From assembly GCF_003254525.1 (NCBI RefSeq), contig NZ_QFYS01000005.1:124001-188000 (forward strand): DNA of 64,000 nucleotides, read 5' to 3'. The notes under the pieces were generated by a model. That model worked only from the letters and a program-made list of their open reading frames with translations. It did not search any database and was not told the DNA's origin. The position numbers and the translations under genes are program-made. This document shows positions 1 to 10,694 of this stretch, piece by piece. Each line of letters starts with the position of its first letter. Within the stretch, counting starts at the first letter, position 1. The stretch is from Phenylobacterium kunshanense. GTDB taxonomy: Bacteria; Pseudomonadota; Alphaproteobacteria; Caulobacterales; Caulobacteraceae.

Positions 1-450
1 GGCGGCGACGGCCTGGCTGAGGGCCGGCGGAGACGCCATCATCAGCATGTCGGGCAGCATCACGGCGAAGGGCTCGTCGCCGATCACGTGGCGGGCGCAC
101 CAGACCGCATGGCCGAGGCCCAGGGGCGACATCTGGCGGATGAAGCTCATCTCGCCCGGCTCGGGCAGGTCCCGGCGCACGTCCGCCAGGATGTCCACCT
201 TGCCCTTGGCCTCCAGCGCCTGCTCGATCTCGGGGATCTTGTCGAAATAGTCCTCGATGGCGCCCTGGCCGCGGCCCACGATGAAGACGAAGTGCTCGAT
301 GCCGGCCGCCCGGGCTTCCTCGACGATGTAGCTGAGGATCGGCCGGTCCACGACGTTCAGCAGGTTCTTGGGCGTGGTCTTGGCGCCCGGCAGCACGCGC
401 GTTCCAAGTCCCGCCACCGGCAGCACCGCCTTCGTCACCCGCCTAGCCAT
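1..450 (-). CDS. galU: UTP-glucose-1-phosphate uridylyltransferase, 3' end beyond window
   Basis: Makes UDP-glucose from UTP and glucose-1-phosphate in the cytoplasm, the precursor for polysaccharide and lipopolysaccharide sugars. The visible 150 residues open with the nucleotidyltransferase signature LPVAGLGTRVLPGAKTTPKN, where GLGTR and the following Lys bind the nucleotide. RPILSYIVEEA and SPLGLGHAVWCAR follow, as in GalU. The start ATG is at 448-450 on the minus strand, next to a divergent lipoprotein gene. The frame stays open to base 1, so the C-terminal half (about 140 residues) is missing only because the window starts here. It fits with the UDP-glucose dehydrogenase at 7.7 kb, which would use its product. 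Confidence 0.9.
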   Translation of the reverse strand, partial: MARRVTKAVLPVAGLGTRVLPGAKTTPKNLLNVVDRPILSYIVEEARAAGIEHFVFIVGRGQGAIEDYFDKIPEIEQALEAKGKVDILADVRRDLPEPGEMSFIRQMSPLGLGHAVWCARHVIGDEPFAVMLPDMLMMASPPALSQAVAA

Positions 451-612
451 GCAACCTCTCCTCAGACCCCGAACATTCCGACGTTCCCTAATGTGTTCGC
501 GCCCGCGTCGGCGAGTGGTTTTCGTAAGGGGCGGATGATCACGACTTTGAGAACGCACGAAGTTGTGTAGGCTCCCCCGGCTGGGGATTCACCCCAAGGG
601 GAGCCAACTCAG

Positions 613-867
613 ATGAAGCTTCGCATTCTGACCGTTGCTACCGCCGGCGTTCTGGCCCTGAGCCTTGCCGCCTGCCAGAAGAAGGAAGAGGCCCCGGCCG
701 CCGAAGCGCCGGCTGCCGACGCCGCGGCGGCTCCGGCCGACGCCATGGCTCCGGCCGCGCCGCCCGCCGACGCCGCTGCGCCCGCCGCCGATGCGGCCGC
801 TGCTCCGGCCGCGGACGCCGGCGCCATGACGGCCACGCCGCCGCCGGCCGAGCCTGCGCCGAAGTAA
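613..867 (+). CDS. small Ala/Pro-rich lipoprotein
   Basis: An 84-residue protein with a lipoprotein signal peptide: charged MKLR start, hydrophobic stretch, and lipobox LAAC with the lipidated Cys at residue 21. The mature part begins QKKEEAP and is then nearly all Ala, Pro, Asp and Glu, which suggests an unstructured, negatively charged linker anchored in a membrane. No Asp at +2 is seen, so outer-membrane sorting is possible. An AAGGGGAG Shine-Dalgarno sequence lies about 8 bases before the ATG. A strong hairpin follows the stop. The opposite strand also has long open frames, but these are products of the GC-rich repeats. Function unknown. Confidence 0.75.
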   Translation: MKLRILTVATAGVLALSLAACQKKEEAPAAEAPAADAAAAPADAMAPAAPPADAAAPAADAAAAPAADAGAMTATPPPAEPAPK

Positions 868-897
868 GCCTCTTTCCGAAGAGACAAGACTTCAGAG

Positions 898-926
898 GCG
901 GCCGTCCCATGAGGGGCGGCCGCTTT
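898..926. terminator. bidirectional hairpin terminator between lipoprotein gene and glmS
   Basis: An 11-bp stem (898-908 with 913-923, one G-T wobble) closes a four-base loop and is followed by TTT. It sits between two convergent genes, so it can serve both. Confidence 0.7.
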
Positions 927-936
927 GCTGTGCGGC

Positions 937-2757
<1,821 letters not shown>

Positions 2758-2887
2758 GTGGTCGGAGCTTCCTTTATGGTAAGGGCGAATCCGAACCCGC
2801 CCACGTTGCGGCGCTTTAGCATCAGCTAAGGTCGCACCCACTAAAAGTCTGTTTCGGATCGCATTCAGGTCCCCGACGAGCAAGTCC

Positions 2888-4240
2888 ATGAGCAAGCGCG
2901 CCTACTTCGGCACCGACGGAATCCGCGGCGAAGCCAACCGCCACCCCATGACCGCCGAGGTGGCGCTGCGGGTCGGCATGGCCGCCGGCAAGCTGTTCAA
3001 GTCCAAGGACGACCGCCGCCACCTCGTGGTGATCGGCAAGGATACGCGCCTGTCGGGCTACATGATCGAGCCGGCCCTGGTCGCCGGTTTCACCAGCGTC
3101 GGGATGGATGTGCGCCTGTTCGGGCCGTTGCCGACGCCGGGCGTGGCGATGATGACGCGCTCGCTCCGGGCCGACCTGGGCGTGATGATCTCGGCCTCCC
3201 ACAACGCCTTCTCGGACAACGGCATCAAGCTGTTCGGTCCCGACGGCTACAAGCTGTCGGACGAGAAGGAACTGGAGATCGAGGCTCTGATGGACGAGGG
3301 CCTGCAGCAGAACCTCGCCGCGCCCTCGGCTCTGGGTCGGGTGCAGCGCATCGATGATTGCCAGGCTCGCTACATCGAGATCGCCAAGGCCACGTTCCCC
3401 CGGCGGCTCAGCCTGTCGGGCATGCGCATCGTGATCGATTGCGCCAATGGCGCGGCCTACAAGGTGGCGCCGGAGGCGCTGCATGAGCTGGGCGCCGAAG
3501 TCATCCGGATCGGCATCTCGCCGAACGGTTTCAACATCAATGAGGAGTGCGGCTCGACGCATCCCGCCGCCATGCAGAAGGCGGTCAAGGAATACCGCGC
3601 GGACATCGGCATCGCCCTCGACGGCGACGCGGACCGGCTGGTGATCTGCGATGAGAAGGGAAACGTCGTCGACGGCGACCAGATCATGGCCCTGATCGCG
3701 GCCGACTGGGCGCGGCGGGAGACGCTGCGGGGCGGCGGTGTCGTGGCCACTGTGATGTCGAACCTGGGCCTGGAGCGCTTCCTGGCCGCGAAGGGATTGA
3801 AGCTGGAGCGCACCCAGGTCGGCGACCGCTATGTGATGGCTCGCATGCGCGAGGGCGGCTTCAACGTCGGCGGCGAGCAGTCCGGCCACCTGATCCTGTC
3901 CGACTTCTCCACCACGGGCGATGGCCTCCTGGCGGCGCTGCAGGTGCTGGCGGTGCTGAAGAAGAGCGACAAGCCGATGAGCGCCCTGGCCCGCCAGTTC
4001 GAGCCGGTGCCGCAAAAGCTGGAGAACGTGCGCTTCGCGGGCGGCAAGCCGCTGGAGAACGAGAACGTGAAGGCCGTGCTCGCCGAGGCCGAACAGCGCC
4101 TGAACGGTTCGGGGCGGCTCGTGGTCCGGGCCTCCGGCACGGAGCCGCTCATCCGCATCATGGCCGAGGCCGACGACGAGAAGCTGGTCAACCAGGTGAT
4201 CAAGGAGATCGCCGGGGCGGTGAAGAAGGCCGCCGCCTGA
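2888..4240 (+). CDS. glmM: phosphoglucosamine mutase
   Basis: Interconverts glucosamine-6-phosphate and glucosamine-1-phosphate, the step after GlmS. The 450-residue protein starts FGTDGIRG as usual. The catalytic phosphoserine loop [14 protein letters not shown], the metal-binding loop DGDADR, the sugar-binding GGEQSGH and the phosphate-binding [10 protein letters not shown] all appear in order. The gene is divergent from glmS, so the two pathway genes share one intergenic control region. Downstream of 4240 there is a 150-bp gap with short repeated CTGCAAAG words but no clear terminator. Confidence 0.97.
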   Translation: MSKRAYFGTDGIRGEANRHPMTAEVALRVGMAAGKLFKSKDDRRHLVVIGKDTRLSGYMIEPALVAGFTSVGMDVRLFGPLPTPGVAMMTRSLRADLGVMISASHNAFSDNGIKLFGPDGYKLSDEKELEIEALMDEGLQQNLAAPSALGRVQRIDDCQARYIEIAKATFPRRLSLSGMRIVIDCANGAAYKVAPEALHELGAEVIRIGISPNGFNINEECGSTHPAAMQKAVKEYRADIGIALDGDADRLVICDEKGNVVDGDQIMALIAADWARRETLRGGGVVATVMSNLGLERFLAAKGLKLERTQVGDRYVMARMREGGFNVGGEQSGHLILSDFSTTGDGLLAALQVLAVLKKSDKPMSALARQFEPVPQKLENVRFAGGKPLENENVKAVLAEAEQRLNGSGRLVVRASGTEPLIRIMAEADDEKLVNQVIKEIAGAVKKAAA

Positions 4241-4392
4241 CGCCGCCCGCAGCGCCTCCGAGCGGATGCGCTGCAAAGCTGCAGAGCGAACCTGCAAAGC
4301 CGCTGATTGTGGCGCTCCGCCGCGCCTCTTAAGCCCCACCGCTCTTGGAACGGTGGTCCGCGACGGACTGCGTTCGCGGATCGGGTGTGCGC

Positions 4393-5268
4393 ATGAAATT
4401 CCTGAAGTGGGCCGGCTACGGCCTCGCGGGCCTCGTCGGTCTCGTCGTCCTGGCCGCCGGCGCCGCCTTCGCGGCCAGCGAGGCCATGATCCGCTGGCCG
4501 GCGGCCGCCACGCCAGCCGTCGTCGTGACGGCCAGCGGGCCTGACGCCGTGGCCCGGGGCGAGCGCATCGCGCGGCTAGGCGGGTGCCACGACTGCCACG
4601 GCGAGAAGCTGGAAGGCCGTCTGTTCCACGACGACAAGCCCGTCGTCCGCGCCTGGGCCACGAACCTCAGCCGCGCCCTCGTCGATCAGTCGGACGCGGA
4701 CTTCGAACGCGCCGTGCGCCGGGGCGTCGCGGCCGACGGTCGGGCGCTCTGGATCATGCCGTCAACCGCCCTGTCGCGGCTGACCGATGGCGAGATGGCC
4801 GACCTGATGGCCTATCTGCGCACGTTCCCCCCCACCGGCCAGACCCAACCCCGCCTGCAGATCGGTCCCGTCGGCCGGGTGGGCGTGCTGCTCGGCAAGT
4901 TCCACTCCGAGCCTGCTCTCCTGAAGGCCGGCGCCGCAGGGCTCGACGACCTTGGCCCTCGCCACGCCCGGGGGCGGGACCTCGCGCGCTTCTGCGTGGA
5001 ATGCCATGGCCCCAGCCTGGACGGCAACGAGATGCTGAAGGCGCCCGACCTGACTATGGCCGCGTCCTACGAGCCCGAGGATTTCGAACGCCTGCTCCAC
5101 ACCGGCATCGGGGCCGGGAACCGAAAGCTGGGCCTGATGACGGCCGTGTCGCCCGCCAGGTTCGGCGTCATGACCCCGCAGGAGGTCTCGGCCCTGCACG
5201 ACTATTTGAAGGCCCGCGCCGCAAAGCGGATCGCGCTTGCGGAAACCAAAGGTCTATCCAAGCCGTAA
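4393..5268 (+). CDS. membrane-anchored diheme cytochrome c
   Basis: A 291-residue protein with one N-terminal hydrophobic segment (MKFLKWAGYGLAGLVGLVVL) that is either an anchor or an uncleaved signal. Two class I cytochrome c domains follow, each with a CxxCH heme site: CHDCH in the first and CVECH in the second, with possible Met ligands downstream. It would carry electrons on the periplasmic side of the inner membrane. The layout resembles cytochrome subunits of alcohol or aldehyde dehydrogenases and other periplasmic oxidases, but no partner dehydrogenase is adjacent. The ATG at 4393 is chosen because the hydrophobic segment starts there; an in-frame GTG lies two codons upstream. Confidence 0.85.
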   Translation: MKFLKWAGYGLAGLVGLVVLAAGAAFAASEAMIRWPAAATPAVVVTASGPDAVARGERIARLGGCHDCHGEKLEGRLFHDDKPVVRAWATNLSRALVDQSDADFERAVRRGVAADGRALWIMPSTALSRLTDGEMADLMAYLRTFPPTGQTQPRLQIGPVGRVGVLLGKFHSEPALLKAGAAGLDDLGPRHARGRDLARFCVECHGPSLDGNEMLKAPDLTMAASYEPEDFERLLHTGIGAGNRKLGLMTAVSPARFGVMTPQEVSALHDYLKARAAKRIALAETKGLSKP

Positions 5269-5343
5269 ACCTTGTGTCACCTTCGACACGTTCGGCCGGC
5301 TCGATCCGGTCGACATGACAAGAGACTGCACTTGGGAGGAACT

Positions 5344-5505
5344 ATGCGGCGCGATCTCGCCCTTACGGGCGTCGCGCGGCAGGCTGAGCGGCCCGTCCGC
5401 TGCATCGCCTGCCTCGCTTTCGTCGGTGTCATGGGCGTGGCCTTCTGGGCCGGCGCCATCTATATCGCCGACGCCTTCATGCGGATGGCCGGAAACGCCT
5501 TCTAG
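5344..5505 (+). CDS. 53-residue single-pass membrane protein
   Basis: Starts at an ATG with a strong GGGAGGA ribosome site four bases upstream. This rejects the longer frame that opens at 5272. Residues 20-46 form one hydrophobic segment (FVGVMGVAFWAGAIYIADAF). There are no known domains. The 3' end overlaps the convergent LysR gene by 29 bp. Function unknown. Confidence 0.6.
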   Translation: MRRDLALTGVARQAERPVRCIACLAFVGVMGVAFWAGAIYIADAFMRMAGNAF

Positions 5506-6433
5506 GCGGCGGCCCGTCCGAACCCGCTGATCGGTCGCTCGCGTGGTGCGCAGCGACGTGCCCGGTCTCGTGCGCGCACGCGATGCAGTGGCTCACAAGC
5601 TTTTCGATCGCTGGCTCCTGGCCCCTACCATGCGGAACCGCCAGCCAATGGGCTGAGGTGTGCTTCAGGCTGACGCCGCTCAGCGGCACGAGGGCTCCGC
5701 TTTCAAGTTCGTCGTGCATCGCGAAGGGCGAGAGGAGACCGACGCCGAGACCCGACAGGGTCGCCTGCGCCACGAGCAGTTGCGTCTCCCAGAGACAAAG
5801 GTCCGCGCCGCTCTTCAGCGGCTGGCCGGCCGTCTCAGACCAGAGTCCCCACCACCTCGCATCAATCCCATGGAGCCGCGCGGTCTCCAGCCACGGGCGT
5901 CCGGACAGTTCGACGGCGACGGCCGGTGTCGCCATCGGCTGCAGCCGCCAGCCGGTGAGCCGGTGAGCATCCAGTCCCGGCCACTGTCCGTCGCCGTGCC
6001 GCAGGGCCAAATCGAACGCGCCGCGTGAGGGCGCCGAAAGGTCGCTCGAGGTTTCGAGGGTCACCCGTATTTCGGGGTGGGTGCGAGAGAACGCCGCCAG
6101 CCGGGGCATGAGCCAATAGACCCCGACGTCGCCGATAGCGGTCACCACGAGGTCCGTGCCAGTGGAACGAAAGCTTCTCAGGCCCGAGGCCAGCGTATCG
6201 GCCATGGCCTCCGCCGTGGGCGCCAGGCGTTCGCCCTCCGGGGTCAACACCACCCCCCGCGCTGTCCGCCGGAACAATGCTGCGCCCAATCGCTGTTCGA
6301 GCGCGGCCATCTGGTAGCTGACGGCGGACACCGACATGCAGAGCTCGGCCGCCGCGCGGGTGAAGCTGGCGTGCCGGGCGCAGGCAAGGAAGATCCGCAG
6401 ACCATCCCAGGACAGGTTTGACGGCATCGCCAT
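5477..6433 (-). CDS. LysR-family transcriptional regulator
   Basis: The N-terminal winged helix-turn-helix is typical (FLACARHASFTRAAAEL, then SVSAVSYQMAALEQRLG and FRRTARGVVLTPEGERL). An effector-binding domain follows, with GcvA-like features (DLALRHGDGQWPGLDAHRL). It is transcribed divergently from the sugar dehydrogenase at 6516, the usual arrangement for a LysR protein and its target, with about 80 bp of shared control region. The start is uncertain: ATGs at 6427, 6433 and 6466 are all in frame and none has a good Shine-Dalgarno. 6433 is chosen because the family normally starts a few residues before the first helix. Confidence 0.88.
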   Translation of the reverse strand: MAMPSNLSWDGLRIFLACARHASFTRAAAELCMSVSAVSYQMAALEQRLGAALFRRTARGVVLTPEGERLAPTAEAMADTLASGLRSFRSTGTDLVVTAIGDVGVYWLMPRLAAFSRTHPEIRVTLETSSDLSAPSRGAFDLALRHGDGQWPGLDAHRLTGWRLQPMATPAVAVELSGRPWLETARLHGIDARWWGLWSETAGQPLKSGADLCLWETQLLVAQATLSGLGVGLLSPFAMHDELESGALVPLSGVSLKHTSAHWLAVPHGRGQEPAIEKLVSHCIACAHETGHVAAHHASDRSAGSDGPPPRRRFRPSA

Positions 6434-6515
6434 GGCGTGAGCATCCGAAAATCCGAACGCTGTCATAGCGGAATTGCGTTGGATCGCCGAATTCGCGGCC
6501 GACATCTTCCGGCCC

Positions 6516-7676
6516 ATGAAGAAATTTCTCGGACCCTTTTGCGGATCGCTTGTCCTGGCGTTTTCGCCCGCCGCCCATTCAGCCGACAACACCGCCGCTG
6601 CGCCAGCATCGGTCGCCCTTGAGCGCGAGGTCGTCGCTTCCGGCCTTCGTCACCCTTGGGGCATGGCGTTCCTGCCGGACGGTCGGGCGCTCGTCACCGA
6701 GAAGGAGGGAGGCCTCTGGCTCATCGACCTGTCGCGCGGAACCCGCATCGAGGTTCAGGGCCTCCCCGACGACGTTGCGAGCCGGAGACTCGAGCCGAGG
6801 GACAATTCGGGTCTCTTCGACGTGGCCGTCGACCCCCGCTTCGCGAAGAATGGACGCATCTTTCTGAGTTACGCTTCACGGGGTGGCGCGGCGGCCGATG
6901 CGCCCACCACGACGAAACTGATCTCTGCGCGCGTGGAACTTGGGCCGGCGCCCCGACTGCTGGATGTCGCCACCTGGTTCGAGGCGCTCCCCAGGTCCAC
7001 CGACCGCTTCCACTATGGCGGCGGTCTGCTCTTGGACGGCGGTCATCTCTATCTCACCGTGGGTGAACGGCACTTCTTCGAACGCGACAACCCGCCGGTT
7101 CCCGTGGCCCAGGACCCTGCGGACCGCCGCGGCAAGATCTACCGGTTCTCGCTCGGCTCGGCGCCCACCCAGCCCGAGGTGATCGCGACGGGCATCCGCG
7201 CGACACAGGGGCTTGCCCGCCAGCCTGAGACGGGCCTGATATGGTTCACCGAGCATGGATCCCTGGGCGGCGACGAGCTCAACATCCTTCGCTCGGGCGC
7301 GAACTACGGGTGGCCGTTCATCAGCCACGGCGCTTACCGGGATGGCTGGGTTCCGCCGGGACGTTCGGTCGAGAACCATGCGCCGCCGGTGTTCTACTGG
7401 GCTGACCGGACGGTGGCCCCGACGGGTCTGACGTTTGTGAACGACCAGGATCCGGAATTTGCCGCTTGGCGCGGCGATCTCATGGTCGCCGGGCTTCGCC
7501 GCGGCTACCTCATGCGTATCGACGTGGAGGGCGACCGCGTGGTGGCCGTCGACTACCTGCTGGAAGACGCTCCCGTCAGGCTGCGGAACGTCAAGCAGGC
7601 GCCCGACGGGCGGATGTACGTCCTCACCGACGAAGCGGACGGCAAGGTCATCCGCCTGAGGCGAAGACTCCGCTGA
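6516..7676 (+). CDS. exported PQQ-dependent sugar dehydrogenase-type beta-propeller
   Basis: A 386-residue protein of the soluble aldose/glucose-sorbosone dehydrogenase family. A signal peptide (MKKFLGPFCGSLVLAF ending near AHSA) sends it to the periplasm. The propeller shows the family motifs HPWGMAFLPDGRALVTEK, DNSGLFDVAVDPRFAKNGRIF, HYGGGLL, ATGIRATQGLA, WFTEHG, GGDELNIL, NYGWPFISHG and TGLTFV. Members oxidise aldose sugars with PQQ; the actual substrate cannot be read from sequence. No PQQ synthesis genes are nearby. The divergent LysR regulator probably controls it. The start is the signal-peptide ATG, not the earlier in-frame one at 6474. Confidence 0.88.
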   Translation: MKKFLGPFCGSLVLAFSPAAHSADNTAAAPASVALEREVVASGLRHPWGMAFLPDGRALVTEKEGGLWLIDLSRGTRIEVQGLPDDVASRRLEPRDNSGLFDVAVDPRFAKNGRIFLSYASRGGAAADAPTTTKLISARVELGPAPRLLDVATWFEALPRSTDRFHYGGGLLLDGGHLYLTVGERHFFERDNPPVPVAQDPADRRGKIYRFSLGSAPTQPEVIATGIRATQGLARQPETGLIWFTEHGSLGGDELNILRSGANYGWPFISHGAYRDGWVPPGRSVENHAPPVFYWADRTVAPTGLTFVNDQDPEFAAWRGDLMVAGLRRGYLMRIDVEGDRVVAVDYLLEDAPVRLRNVKQAPDGRMYVLTDEADGKVIRLRRRLR

Positions 7677-7703
7677 CGTCGCCCCGCCGGGGCGACGCCC
7701 CTC

Positions 7704-9002
7704 TCAGCGCCCGATGCTGGAGTAGGCGAAGCCCCGAGCGCGCATGTCGGCCGGCTTGTAGATGTTGCGCAGGTCGACCAGCACGGGCTTCTTCATCACC
7801 AGCTTGATGCGATCCAGGTCCAGCGCCCGGAACTGGTCCCATTCGGTGATGATCACCAGCACGTCGGCGCCCTCGGCCACCGCATACGGGTCGTCCTTGA
7901 AATCGACGCCGGCCAGGAGCTTCGTGGCCTCGTGGCCCTCGGGATCGAACGCCTGCACCTTGGCGCCCTTGTCCTGGAGGGCCGGGATGATCGCCAGGGA
8001 GGGGGCGTCGCGCATATCGTCGGTGTTGGGCTTGAAGGTGAGGCCGAGCACGCCGACGGTCTTGCCGTCGAGATCGCCGTCCGCGGCCTTCAGGACCTTC
8101 CGGGCCATGGCGCGCTTGCGCTCGTCGTTGACCTTGACGGTGGTCTCGACCAACTCCACCGGCGCGCCTGCGTCGCGGGCCGTGCGGACCAGGGCCAGGG
8201 TGTCCTTCGGGAAGCACGAGCCGCCGTAGCCCGGGCCGGCGTTCAGGAACTTGCCGCCGATCCGGCCGTCCAGGCCGATGCCGCGGGCCACCTGCTGCAC
8301 GTCGGCGCCCACCGCCTCGCAGAGGTCGGCCATCTCGTTGATGTAGGTGATCTTCAGCGCCAGGAAGGCGTTGGCCGCGTACTTGATCAGCTCGCTGGTG
8401 CGCCGGCTGGTGAACAGGATGGGCGTCTCGTTCAGGTACAGCGGGCGGTACAGCTCGCGCATGATCTCCTGCGCCCGCTCGTCCTCGGTGCCCACCACGA
8501 CGCGGTCAGGTCGCTTGAAGTCCTCGATCGCCGCGCCCTCGCGCAGGAACTCGGGGTTGGACACCACGGCCACGTCGGCGTCGGGCCGCACGCGCTTGAA
8601 GATCTTCTCGATCTCGTCCCCCGTGCCGACCGGCACGGTCGACTTGGTGACGACGACAGTGAACCCCTCGACCAGCGTCGCGATTTCCTCAGCCGCGGCA
8701 TAGACATACGACAGGTCCGCGTAGCCGTCGCCGCGTCGGGATGGGGTGCCCACGCCGATGAAAACCGCGTCCGCCTGACGGATGGCTTCCCGGGAGTCGG
8801 TATCGAAGAACAGGCGGCCCGCCTTCACGTTGCTCGCCACCAGGAGGTCGAGACCCGGCTCGTAGATCGGGATGCCGCCGGCCTTGAGCTGCTCGATCTT
8901 GGAGGCGTCCTTGTCGATGCACGTGACCGTGTGGCCGAAGTCGGCGAAGCAGGCCCCGCTCACCAGGCCGACGTAGCCTGTTCCGATCATCGCCACGCGC
9001 AT
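7704..9002 (-). CDS. ugd: UDP-glucose 6-dehydrogenase
   Basis: Oxidises UDP-glucose to UDP-glucuronate with two NAD+. The 432 residues show the N-terminal Rossmann motif IGTGYVGLVSGACFADFGH, VATKSTVPVGTGD-like substrate loop (here VVTKSTVPVGTGDE), the central NAFLALKITYINEMA helix, and the catalytic cysteine in GPGYGGSCFPKD. The C-terminal VLGLTFKPNTDDMRDAPS is also diagnostic. It is last in a minus-strand series with the phosphohexomutase and kdsD, and GalU at the window start would supply its substrate. The group looks like an envelope polysaccharide precursor set. Confidence 0.96.
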   Translation of the reverse strand: MRVAMIGTGYVGLVSGACFADFGHTVTCIDKDASKIEQLKAGGIPIYEPGLDLLVASNVKAGRLFFDTDSREAIRQADAVFIGVGTPSRRGDGYADLSYVYAAAEEIATLVEGFTVVVTKSTVPVGTGDEIEKIFKRVRPDADVAVVSNPEFLREGAAIEDFKRPDRVVVGTEDERAQEIMRELYRPLYLNETPILFTSRRTSELIKYAANAFLALKITYINEMADLCEAVGADVQQVARGIGLDGRIGGKFLNAGPGYGGSCFPKDTLALVRTARDAGAPVELVETTVKVNDERKRAMARKVLKAADGDLDGKTVGVLGLTFKPNTDDMRDAPSLAIIPALQDKGAKVQAFDPEGHEATKLLAGVDFKDDPYAVAEGADVLVIITEWDQFRALDLDRIKLVMKKPVLVDLRNIYKPADMRARGFAYSSIGR

Positions 9003-9090
9003 TCAAGTCTCTCCTGGCATGTCTCTGGGCACGGCTCGTACCGGAGCAGCCGCCCAATTTCTATCGCAGTGCAGCAAGAACGGCGCCGCG

Positions 9091-10593
9091 TCAGATTTCC
9101 TGGTTGTAAGCGCCGACCTGCGGGCGCTTCGCCAGGCGCGGCTTCACCTCTTCGTGGAACAGGCGGCGCATGTCGTCGTCGGACTGGGTGCTCTCCACCA
9201 CCACCACGATCTCGGGCTTGTTCGACGAGGCGCGGACCAGCACCCACGAGCCGTCTTCCAGGGCCACGCGGACGCCGTTGACCGTGATCAGGTCGGCGAT
9301 CTTCCGTCCTAGGATCGTGCCACCCGCATCGCGCAGGGCGGTGTATTCGGCCACCACGTCGTCGACGACGCCGTACTTCTCCTCGTCGGCGCAGTGCGGG
9401 CTCATGGTCAGCGAGGTGTAGGCCACCGGCAGGGCCTTCTTCAGGTCGCTGAGCTTCTTGCCGGGATTGCGGTCCAGCATGGCCAGGATCGCCGCCGCCG
9501 CCACCAGGCCGTCGTCATAGCCGCGACCGATCGGCGGGTTCATGAAGAAGTGGCCGCTCTTCTCGAAGCCGGCCAGGGCGCCCAGTTCGGCGGTCTTGCG
9601 CTTGATGTAGCTGTGACCGGTCTTCCAGTAGACGGTCTTGGCCCCATTGGCCTTCAGCACCTCGTCGGTGGCGAAGAGGCCGGTGGACTTCACGTCGACG
9701 ATGAAGGTGGCGTCCTTGTGGAGGGCCGACAGGTCGCGGGCCAGCATCAGACCGATCTTGTCGGCGAAGATCTCCTCGCCCTCGTCGTCCACCACGCCGC
9801 AGCGGTCGCCGTCGCCGTCGAAGCCCAGGGCCAGATCGGCGCCGTGCTGGCGGACGGCGTCGGCCATCGCGTGCAGCATGACGCTGTCTTCCGGGTTCGG
9901 ATTGTACTTCGGGAACGACCAGTCGAGGTTGCAGTCCATCTCGATGATGGTGGCGACGCCCATGCGCTTCAGCGCCTCGGGCGCGAACGCCCCGGCGGTG
10001 CCGTTGCCGCAGGCGGCCACCACGGTCAGCGGCCGATTGAGCGACACCCGTGACGCCGCGTCGGCGATGTAGCGCTCGGCCACGCCCGCGATATGGGCCA
10101 CCGAGCCGCCGGGCCGCTGGGTCCACTTGCCGCCAAGGACGATCTCCTTCAACCGGCCCATCTCGTCGGGACCGAAGGTGAGCGGCCGCTGGGCGCCCAT
10201 CTTCACACCCGTCCAGCCGTTCTCGTTGTGGCTGGCGGTGACCATGGCCACGCACGGCGCATCGAGGTCGAACTGGGCGAAGTAGGCCATGGGCGAGACG
10301 GCGAGGCCGATGTCCAGCACCTCGCAGCCCGCGGCCACCAGGCCGATCGTCAGGGCCTGCTTGATCGACAGCGAGTACGAACGGAAGTCGTGGCCGACGA
10401 CGATCCGGGTCTGGCCCATCTCCTGGATCAGCGTGCCCAGGCCGAGCCCCAGAGCCTGTATGCCGAGCAGGTTGATCTCCGGCCCGAACAGCCAGCGCGC
10501 GTCGTATTCCCGGAAACCCGTCGCCTTCACCAGCGGGGTGATCTCGTACTCGAACGTGTTGGGGACAAGGTCGGCGCGGGGAGCGGACAGCAT
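9091..10593 (-). CDS. phosphomannomutase/phosphoglucomutase
   Basis: An alpha-D-phosphohexomutase of 500 residues that moves phosphate between C6 and C1 of mannose or glucose. The phosphoserine loop is TASHNENGWTG, the metal loop is GFDGDGDRCGV, the sugar-binding loop is EKSGHFF, and the phosphate-binding C-terminal domain has VRASSNKPEIVVV. The early FREYDARW motif matches the AlgC-like bifunctional class rather than GlmM. Its products feed GDP-mannose or, through GalU, UDP-glucose. The gene is 88 bp upstream of ugd in the same direction. Confidence 0.93.
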   Translation of the reverse strand: MLSAPRADLVPNTFEYEITPLVKATGFREYDARWLFGPEINLLGIQALGLGLGTLIQEMGQTRIVVGHDFRSYSLSIKQALTIGLVAAGCEVLDIGLAVSPMAYFAQFDLDAPCVAMVTASHNENGWTGVKMGAQRPLTFGPDEMGRLKEIVLGGKWTQRPGGSVAHIAGVAERYIADAASRVSLNRPLTVVAACGNGTAGAFAPEALKRMGVATIIEMDCNLDWSFPKYNPNPEDSVMLHAMADAVRQHGADLALGFDGDGDRCGVVDDEGEEIFADKIGLMLARDLSALHKDATFIVDVKSTGLFATDEVLKANGAKTVYWKTGHSYIKRKTAELGALAGFEKSGHFFMNPPIGRGYDDGLVAAAAILAMLDRNPGKKLSDLKKALPVAYTSLTMSPHCADEEKYGVVDDVVAEYTALRDAGGTILGRKIADLITVNGVRVALEDGSWVLVRASSNKPEIVVVVESTQSDDDMRRLFHEEVKPRLAKRPQVGAYNQEI

Positions 10594-10694
10594 GCGGACT
10601 CCGGAAGACAGCGGTCAGGCGCGTGTTTAGCGGTCCAATATGTCGCAGGCCACTCCGTAAACCTTAACAGGGCCAGCGCTTTTTCGAACTTCGG

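Noticed and set aside
609..910. Two minus-strand frames over the small lipoprotein gene
   Set aside because: They arise from the Ala/Pro repeats of the plus-strand gene, which has the ribosome site, signal peptide and lipobox.
2822..4339. 505-residue minus-strand frame across glmM
   Set aside because: It is the mirror of glmM. The product is His/Arg/Leu/Gln-rich without any motif, as shadows of GC-rich genes usually are.
4241..4392. Repeated CTGCAAAG words after glmM
   Set aside because: Only two copies with no stable hairpin or known motif; not enough to call a regulatory site.
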